A stretch of DNA of 62,146 nt from a virus. A program made the position numbers and the translations under genes. The DNA lies in the IMG/VR virus record IMGVR_UViG_3300021091_000076, positions 1 through 62,146 of that record. One strand, 5' to 3'. Positions 57,774 to 62,146 of this stretch are shown piece by piece. The notes beneath the pieces are model-generated. The model saw only the letters and a program-made list of their open reading frames with translations. It was not told the DNA's origin and searched no databases. Position 1 is the first letter of the stretch. Every line of letters starts with the position of its first letter.

Positions 57774-58484
57774 ATGCGCCTACGAGAATTAAACGAACGT
57801 TCTTCATTTGTCACAATTAATCGTCGCCTTAATCCTAAAATATGGTCAGGGGATGAATTAGATCCCGCAGTAGTAGAAAAACTTAAAAAAATAGCCTTGG
57901 CTTTTGAAGAATTTGTAGGCGTAGATCTAGACATTAAGGATTATACTATAACTGGTTCAAATGCCAATTATACGTGGACTGACTATTCTGATTTAGATCT
58001 TCATCTGATCATTCCCGGAACTCCGTCTGAAGAACAAAGAGAGCTTTTTAATGCCAAAAAGTCACTGTGGGCCGAACAGCACGATATCACTATCAAAGGA
58101 TTGCCTGTAGAGTGTTATGTACAAGGCGAAGATGAAGAACATCACAGCACAGGTGTGTATAGCATACTAAAAAATCAATGGCTGGTTGAACCTAAGAAAA
58201 TCAAACCGGAAGTAGATGATGCTGCGGTAGAAGCTAAAAAAGATGGAATCATGCGTGAAATTGAATCTGCCATGCTCAGTAAAGATCTTGAGAAAATACG
58301 CAGAGTTAAAGAAAAAATTACTAAAATGCGTAAGGCAGGTTTAGCTAGGGCCGGAGAATGGAGTGTAGAAAATCTAGTGTTTAAGATCCTGCGCAATCTC
58401 GGTCTAATAGATCAAATAGCAGAAAAAATAAGAGAGTTGGAGGATGACCAACTCTCTCTAGAACAACAAAACTCTACTGTTTAG
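57774..58484 (+). CDS. Nucleotidyltransferase-fold protein (Pol-beta superfamily), 236 aa
   Basis: The active-site signature 'TITGSNANYTWTDYSDLDLHLII' (GS...DxD) marks a Pol-beta-type nucleotidyltransferase; 'LPVECYVQGEDEEHH' carries the third acidic position. The C-terminal part is a charged helical bundle ('KDLEKIRRVKEKITKMRKAGLARAGEWSVENLVFKILRNLGLI'). T4-like cyanophages often have one such protein of unknown target. The N-terminus 'MRLRELNERS' also has an LxE site. A 10-bp hairpin (58431-58457) lies near its end. Confidence 0.75.
   Translation: MRLRELNERSSFVTINRRLNPKIWSGDELDPAVVEKLKKIALAFEEFVGVDLDIKDYTITGSNANYTWTDYSDLDLHLIIPGTPSEEQRELFNAKKSLWAEQHDITIKGLPVECYVQGEDEEHHSTGVYSILKNQWLVEPKKIKPEVDDAAVEAKKDGIMREIESAMLSKDLEKIRRVKEKITKMRKAGLARAGEWSVENLVFKILRNLGLIDQIAEKIRELEDDQLSLEQQNSTV
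58431..58457 (+). terminator. Hairpin inside the nucleotidyltransferase 3' end
   Basis: AGAGAGTTGG, a 7-base loop, then CCAACTCTCT: a perfect 10-bp stem within the coding region, 27 bases before the stop and facing a convergent gene. No T-run follows, so it may protect the mRNA end rather than terminate. Confidence 0.5.
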
Positions 58485-59183
58485 TTATTCGTTCTTATTA
58501 CCAAAAAGTTGTAACAAGCTAAGGAAGATATTAATAAAGTTGAGATACAGGCTCAATGCACCCATAATCTCCGCTTTTCCATTGTTGTCATAACTCACTA
58601 ATTGACGAATTTGTTGTGTGTCATAGGCAGTAAGACCCACAAAGATTATAATTGCCAAAGCTGAAATTACAGAACTGAGCACTGCATTATTAACTAGTCC
58701 GGGCCAAAAGCTGGCTAAAACTAGATTAACGATACTAGCGATTATGATCGCTATCAGCCCGACAAATAAGAATGATCCCCATCCACTGAGATCTTTCTTT
58801 GTAAAATAACCGTAAAAACTCATCGTACCAAAAAGCACAGCGGCCCCCATGAATGCTGACACGATAGAACCTAGAGTGTAAACCACAAATATTGTGGCAA
58901 AACTTAATCCCATCAAAGCAGCAAAACCATGCAGAAGAATTTGCAAGGTACTTTTGCTCATTTTATCAAAGGCAAGACTCATGCCCAAGACAGCGATCAA
59001 GGGAGCGAAAATTACTATCCATTTCATTGCACCCGTAAAGAAAAAGGTCATTAAGGCGGCATTACTACTAACCAGCAGCGAAACAATCATGCTGGTCAAT
59101 AATGCCAGACCCATATGGCCGTAGACACGACCCATTGCAGAGTTAATTTCTCCAGCAGATCGATAAGTTGCAGTTGCGTACAT
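58485..59183 (-). CDS. Bax inhibitor-1 / TMBIM-family membrane protein (232 aa)
   Basis: Seven hydrophobic segments are visible ('MGLALLTSMIVSLLV', 'WIVIFAPLIAVLGMSLAF', 'LLHGFAALMGLSFATIFVVYT', 'IVSAFMGAAVLFGTMSFYGYF', 'FLFVGLIAIIIASIVNLVLASFW', 'SSVISALAIIIFVGLTAYD', 'ALSLYLNFINIFLSLLQLF'). 'GLTAYDTQQIRQL' and 'LSLYLNFINIFLSLLQLFG' are the signature of YbhL/YccA-type proteins. Bacterial YccA restrains the FtsH membrane protease. It has a strong sigma70-type promoter (59214-59242), so early action on the host membrane is likely. Confidence 0.88.
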   Translation of the reverse strand: MYATATYRSAGEINSAMGRVYGHMGLALLTSMIVSLLVSSNAALMTFFFTGAMKWIVIFAPLIAVLGMSLAFDKMSKSTLQILLHGFAALMGLSFATIFVVYTLGSIVSAFMGAAVLFGTMSFYGYFTKKDLSGWGSFLFVGLIAIIIASIVNLVLASFWPGLVNNAVLSSVISALAIIIFVGLTAYDTQQIRQLVSYDNNGKAEIMGALSLYLNFINIFLSLLQLFGNKNE

Positions 59184-59213
59184 TTGGACTCCTTTTATAT
59201 TGAAAGTATAACT

Positions 59214-59242
59214 ATTATACTGTAAAATTATTTATTGGTCAA
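59214..59242 (-). promoter_or_regulatory. Strong sigma70-type promoter for Bax-inhibitor-like gene
   Basis: On the minus strand TTGACC (complement of 59237-59242), 17 bases, TATAAT (complement of 59214-59219). The leader carries AAGGAG before the ATG at 59183. This is one of the two perfect TATAAT boxes noted in the window. Confidence 0.85.
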
Positions 59243-59281
59243 CGGTCCTCACCGCGTGATTATACCAAATTATAACAATTA

Positions 59282-59289
59282 TATAAATA
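59282..59289 (+). promoter_or_regulatory. Late promoter TATAAATA
   Basis: Exact T4 consensus, 21 bases before the ATG at 59311. The leader of about 16 bases has no obvious ribosome binding site. Confidence 0.6.
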
Positions 59290-59310
59290 TTCGTTTACCA
59301 CACAGAAACC

Positions 59311-59748
59311 ATGAAATTAACACGCTGCACGGAAATCACAGAAAAATTGTTGACGTTAGTTAAAGATGATCCGGTACGTCCCGAAATTCCAGTTGAACAG
59401 CGGATTGATCAAAAAGGATGTGTGTATGTTTTGGAAGACGATAAAGGCGAGGCATTGGCAGTGACTTGTGTTAAATTTTTAGGCAAGATACCGTCTTCTG
59501 TAGAAGAATTAGCAGACGTAGCAGTCAACACTTCCACGGCTGTTTTCTATACTATTTGGAGTTACGCTGCTGGTGCAGGTCGTACATTAATTGAACAGGC
59601 ACAGGAAGATATCAAATCGCAGCAGCCAGAGGTAAACACTTTTGTTACACTAAGTCCTAAGACTGAAATGGCCCGCAAATTCCATCATAAAAACGGCGCT
59701 AAGACCTATCGAGAAAACACAGATACCATTAATTATCTGTACGATTAA
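59311..59748 (+). CDS. GNAT-like acetyltransferase-fold protein (145 aa)
   Basis: 'GCVYVLEDDKGEALAVTCVKFLG' (strands), 'AVFYTIWSYAAGAGRTLIEQAQEDI' (possible acetyl-CoA loop and helix) and 'NTFVTLSPKTEMARKFHHKNGAKTY' (final strand-helix 'A.kfh.k.GAk') follow the GNAT order. The typical R/QxxGxG/A loop appears only as 'GAGRTL', so activity is uncertain. It has a late promoter, and its 3' end overlaps the SGNH-like gene by 20 bases. Confidence 0.5.
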   Translation: MKLTRCTEITEKLLTLVKDDPVRPEIPVEQRIDQKGCVYVLEDDKGEALAVTCVKFLGKIPSSVEELADVAVNTSTAVFYTIWSYAAGAGRTLIEQAQEDIKSQQPEVNTFVTLSPKTEMARKFHHKNGAKTYRENTDTINYLYD

Positions 59749-60631
59749 ACTTACCAAGAAATTCTACGCCTACTCTGCGTTTCCAGGGTAGGATTTCTCC
59801 TTTGCTGTGGATATTTTCAAAATAATATTTCAAGGCCGTAGGATTTAATTCATCTAACATAAAATCTTCGTTTTTATACCAATTCTTATCAATCAACTGT
59901 GTTTTGAAACCGGTAGATATGTCGGCTACCTTTTTGTTGACTAACTGTTCTGCTAGAAGTTCGCTGAGTATGTCGTGATTGCTGAGACACATGTGATTAT
60001 ATCTGCAATCATAGCCTTTGAAATATCCGGATCCTGTTTGATTGTATAAATCCACTACTACTTCCTGATCAGCGTATTCTGCAAATTGTATCGCTGAAAG
60101 AAAGCCTTTGGCCCAATCCAAATTACTCCAGGTATCGCAGGGATTAAATTTATCATCAAAGGCTTTCACTATAAGAGGATTACGCAGTCCTTTGATTTGT
60201 GCGTAATAAGCTATCAAAGATAGTCTACACACAGATTGTAGATGATCTAATGCAGGACGTTGTATGTGTTTGAGATATAATTCAACCGATCGAGCTCGCT
60301 CTTTGCCCACATGCTGATCTAGATCTATGATGTTCCAATTAGTCAATGTGGGCATATCATCAAAATACCAATATCTACTGGCGCTGGTCATCACTATGAC
60401 CACGAAATCATCGGGCAGTATCTGATCTTGAAAACTCATGAAACTGTTCACCGTCCAATCTTGTGAACAGCCTATAAGACTGTAGTTGAACAGTTCTATG
60501 GGCTCGTTCAACATCAAACTGATGCGTTTAGCCAGTTGCCTGGACCATACTCTGGGGTTGTCTTTTTTAGGGTCACAGACGCCGAAACTGTCAGCGAATA
60601 CCCATAATCTTTTAACTGTGCGTTGTGTCAT
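59729..60631 (-). CDS. SGNH/GDSL hydrolase-like protein (300 aa)
   Basis: I start at 60631 ('MTQRTVKRLWVFADSFG'), not 60658, because GATATATA-CAGCT-ATG, a late promoter variant, lies directly upstream. 'VFADSFGVCD' (block I Ser), 'NYSLIGCSQDWTVNSF' (block II/III-like G and N) and 'NHMCLSNHDIL' (possible final D/H) suggest an SGNH fold. These enzymes deacetylate or cleave esters on glycans. A virion or glycan-trimming role is inferred. Confidence 0.6.
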   Translation of the reverse strand: MTQRTVKRLWVFADSFGVCDPKKDNPRVWSRQLAKRISLMLNEPIELFNYSLIGCSQDWTVNSFMSFQDQILPDDFVVIVMTSASRYWYFDDMPTLTNWNIIDLDQHVGKERARSVELYLKHIQRPALDHLQSVCRLSLIAYYAQIKGLRNPLIVKAFDDKFNPCDTWSNLDWAKGFLSAIQFAEYADQEVVVDLYNQTGSGYFKGYDCRYNHMCLSNHDILSELLAEQLVNKKVADISTGFKTQLIDKNWYKNEDFMLDELNPTALKYYFENIHSKGEILPWKRRVGVEFLGKFNRTDN

Positions 60632-60667
60632 AGCTGTATATATCAGCACTGACACCAAGTTTGTAAA

Positions 60668-60856
60668 TTATTGATCTACTGAATAAGTGCTAACTTCTGC
60701 TACCCATTGATCTTGGCCGCGTTGCTGCATCTGCGCCGCGAAGTTTTGGGCTAACCGCCATGCCTCGGCTTCTGCAGTGATGTGCTGTCTAAGATCCTGT
60801 CTTTGTACTCGCATGTTGGTTTTAACATTACGAGCCATAACTTTATATGCTGTCAT
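60668..60856 (-). CDS. Small basic protein (62 aa)
   Basis: I start at 60856 ('MTAYKVMARNVKTNMRVQRQDL'), with AAGGAG five bases upstream, rather than the GTG at 60862. The sequence is basic and then Gln-rich helical ('RQHITAEAEAWRLAQNFAAQMQQRGQDQW'). A late element AATAAATA (complement of 60875-60882) precedes it with a leader of about 14 bases. No function recognised. Confidence 0.6.
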   Translation of the reverse strand: MTAYKVMARNVKTNMRVQRQDLRQHITAEAEAWRLAQNFAAQMQQRGQDQWVAEVSTYSVDQ

Positions 60857-60884
60857 AACCACTCCTTAGACAAGTATTTATTCG

Positions 60885-61526
60885 TCAAGGATTTTTTGGT
60901 TCGGCTATGAAGTTATAAACCACACAGAAACGCTGAGAATGTTCACTAGGACGGCCGGTGATTCTCCAATGTGTACCGTCACAGTCGTACCATGTGTTGG
61001 CTTTGGGTTCCAGCTCATGTGCTAGATCATAGGTTTCCGGCAGTTCCCACTGCTGCATCCAACTTCTCTGCTTGAAGATTTTCAATGCGCCATCGCTGGT
61101 TTCGGGAAACCAATAGCCCGTTTGATGCGGGCCACTGAGATCTATGTGGGGTTTGCTGTTATCCGTATCTGTGGGCAGACTGTTGACTATTCTAATCTTG
61201 AACAGTAGGCCTAGTTTTCGATCAGTGCGATCTAGTGCTGTCAACAAAGGCAGCACCAGCAAATTATACAAAGGACTGATTTCTCGATCATTATCGTAGA
61301 CCATGTGAGTGTATTGATTCCAATCATATACTCTGATGTCTGCGCTGCGATTAGGACCAAAAAATCCATAGGTCACACTAGGATCTACCACACAGTGTCT
61401 TAGAAAGTCTTTGACTTCGTCTGTGAATAGATCTTCTACCACGTGCAATGGGGGCGTGATCAATAGGTCGCTGTGTCTTCGGGGTTCGCCTGGTTCTGGT
61501 GCAGGCATCTGCATAAAATCACTCAT
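60885..61526 (-). CDS. 2-oxoglutarate/Fe(II) oxygenase-like protein (213 aa)
   Basis: The iron site is readable as 'PHIDLSG' (H127-x-D129) with a later 'THWRITGRPSEHSQRFCVVYNF' (candidate H186 or H196, and R199 for 2-oxoglutarate). The beta-strand spacing is that of the double-stranded beta-helix fold. Phage members are assumed to hydroxylate proteins, sugars or bases, substrate unknown. It is expressed from a palindromic divergent late promoter; AAGGAG precedes the ATG. Confidence 0.6.
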   Translation of the reverse strand: MSDFMQMPAPEPGEPRRHSDLLITPPLHVVEDLFTDEVKDFLRHCVVDPSVTYGFFGPNRSADIRVYDWNQYTHMVYDNDREISPLYNLLVLPLLTALDRTDRKLGLLFKIRIVNSLPTDTDNSKPHIDLSGPHQTGYWFPETSDGALKIFKQRSWMQQWELPETYDLAHELEPKANTWYDCDGTHWRITGRPSEHSQRFCVVYNFIAEPKNP

Positions 61527-61543
61527 TGTATCTCCTTGTCACT

Positions 61544-61557
61544 TACTTAGCTAAGTA
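61544..61557. promoter_or_regulatory. Palindromic divergent late promoter TACTTAGCTAAGTA
   Basis: A perfect 14-bp palindrome in which both strands read CTAAGTA. To the right, TTACC and ATG (61563) give leaderless spacing; to the left, the minus-strand gene has a leader of about 13 bases with AAGGAG. Confidence 0.55.
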
Positions 61558-61562
61558 TTACC

Positions 61563-62146
61563 ATGCAAGCAGAAATTTTAGACCTGTTTCCTACCGCAGT
61601 GATCAGATATGGTATAGATCCCGAGCCTTGGCAGGTCAGTCTCCGACAGCAGCCGTTAGAGCATCGCGGCAGTCACAGCTACAGTCTAGACTGTCATATT
61701 TTGGATCATTATCCAGATCTTCGTGACATCATTGAACGATGTTGCACAGACTATGCTCAAAATGTCTTGGGCATGGTAGACGTTCAACGAGCACAGACCA
61801 GTTGGATCAATCACAGCCAAATCAGCGATTTCACGCACGAACACATACACAGTAACTCGGTCATAGCAGCCTGTTGGTATTGGGATCTGCCCGGAGGTCG
61901 GGATCGCATACGATTCCATAAACCAGATCCCAGAGCATGGGGTGTGTATAACATGATATTTGATCTAGATCCGCAGCGAGCACAGCGCAGCCCTTATGCC
62001 AAGACCACTGTGGAAGTCACAGTGAACCAAGGAGACCTTTTGGTATGGCCCAGTTGGCTCTTGCACAGCGTACCCGCTATGACTGAACAGGCGGATCGTT
62101 GGAGCTTGGCTGTGAATACCATGCCCGTGAGAGGATGGGGCAGCAG
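61563..62146 (+). CDS. 2-oxoglutarate/Fe(II) oxygenase-like protein, 3'-truncated by window end
   Basis: An open frame runs from the ATG at 61563 to the end of the window (194 codons, no stop). 'FTHEHIHSNSVIAACWYWDLP' (H94, H96), 'NQGDLLVWPSWLLHSVPAMT' (H168) and 'ADRWSLAVNT' (R179) match the phage 2OG-Fe(II) oxygenase pattern 'H.H.N...g..Y...P...FPs.l.H.v.....R.Si..N'. It is divergent from a second oxygenase-like gene and its codons are less AT-rich than those of the central window. Substrate unknown. Confidence 0.75.
   Translation, partial: MQAEILDLFPTAVIRYGIDPEPWQVSLRQQPLEHRGSHSYSLDCHILDHYPDLRDIIERCCTDYAQNVLGMVDVQRAQTSWINHSQISDFTHEHIHSNSVIAACWYWDLPGGRDRIRFHKPDPRAWGVYNMIFDLDPQRAQRSPYAKTTVEVTVNQGDLLVWPSWLLHSVPAMTEQADRWSLAVNTMPVRGWGS

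Overview
This window is a piece of the genome of a tailed, contractile (myovirus) bacteriophage of the T4-like superfamily, closest in style to the aquatic T4-like phages (cyanophage/pelagiphage type). The evidence is direct: T4-type neck proteins, sheath (gp18), tube (gp19), both terminase subunits (gp16, gp17), a gp4-like head-completion nuclease, gp32, UvsX, UvsY, UvsW, clamp-loader subunit gp62, primase gp61 and helicase gp41 are all recognisable. The host is probably Gram-negative, because many genes look like lipopolysaccharide or capsule sugar enzymes. A 61-residue exported Ala/Lys/Pro-rich peptide is reminiscent of betaproteobacterial proteins, but that is only a hint. No tRNA, CRISPR array or insertion sequence was seen. 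Coding is almost continuous; the longest gaps are about 135 bases (30461-30595 and 30975-31111) and both hold regulatory signals.

Layout. 1-13182 (+): tandem Cys/Gly-rich proteins, a heptosyltransferase-like enzyme translationally coupled to a carbamoyltransferase, then small beta-rich structural proteins and a 2054-residue tail/fibre protein with a BNR-type propeller. 13136-16725 (-): small protein, degenerate Nudix-like protein, sheath stabiliser (gp15-like), neck protein (gp14-like). 16759-30460 (+, except one HNH gene): gp13-like neck protein, a basic protein with a capsid-targeting-like N-terminus, dNMP kinase, sheath, tube, tube-like baseplate protein, gp4, gp16, unknown virion-type proteins, gp17 and a large acidic protein. 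30596-34113 (+): exported peptide, gp32, UvsX, UvsY. 34110-46284: a dense sugar cluster of about 16 genes (nucleotidyltransferase-cupin fusion, epimerases, glycosyltransferases, methyltransferases, four capsule-transferase-like paralogues), with a minus-strand block at 40422-45419. 46327-58484 (+): UvsW, gp62, a miniature DnaE-like protein, gp61, a carbamoyltransferase lacking its C-terminal domain, gp41, a nucleotidyltransferase and many small unknowns. 58485-62146: Bax-inhibitor-1-like membrane protein, GNAT-like and SGNH-like proteins and two 2-oxoglutarate oxygenase-like proteins in DNA that looks less AT-rich.

Regulation. Two promoter classes are visible. A few sigma70-type sites (TTGATT-17-TATAAT before dNMP kinase, TTGCAA-17-CATAAT before gp32, TTGACA-17-TATTAT before the gene upstream of uvsW, TTGACC-17-TATAAT before the Bax-inhibitor-like gene) should serve early expression. 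Many copies of the T4 late element (TATAAATA and variants) precede virion and late genes. In at least nine genes the element ends exactly 5 bases before the ATG, so transcription by the T4 rule would start on the start codon itself and give leaderless mRNA. The divergent strand switches checked carry back-to-back late elements.

Best candidates for something new: leaderless late transcription; the tandem Cys-rich protein family; the heptosyltransferase/carbamoyltransferase pair inside the tail region; the 192-residue DnaE remnant that keeps its three catalytic aspartates; the phage Bax-inhibitor-1 protein; and proteins whose N-termini resemble the T4 capsid-targeting sequence.
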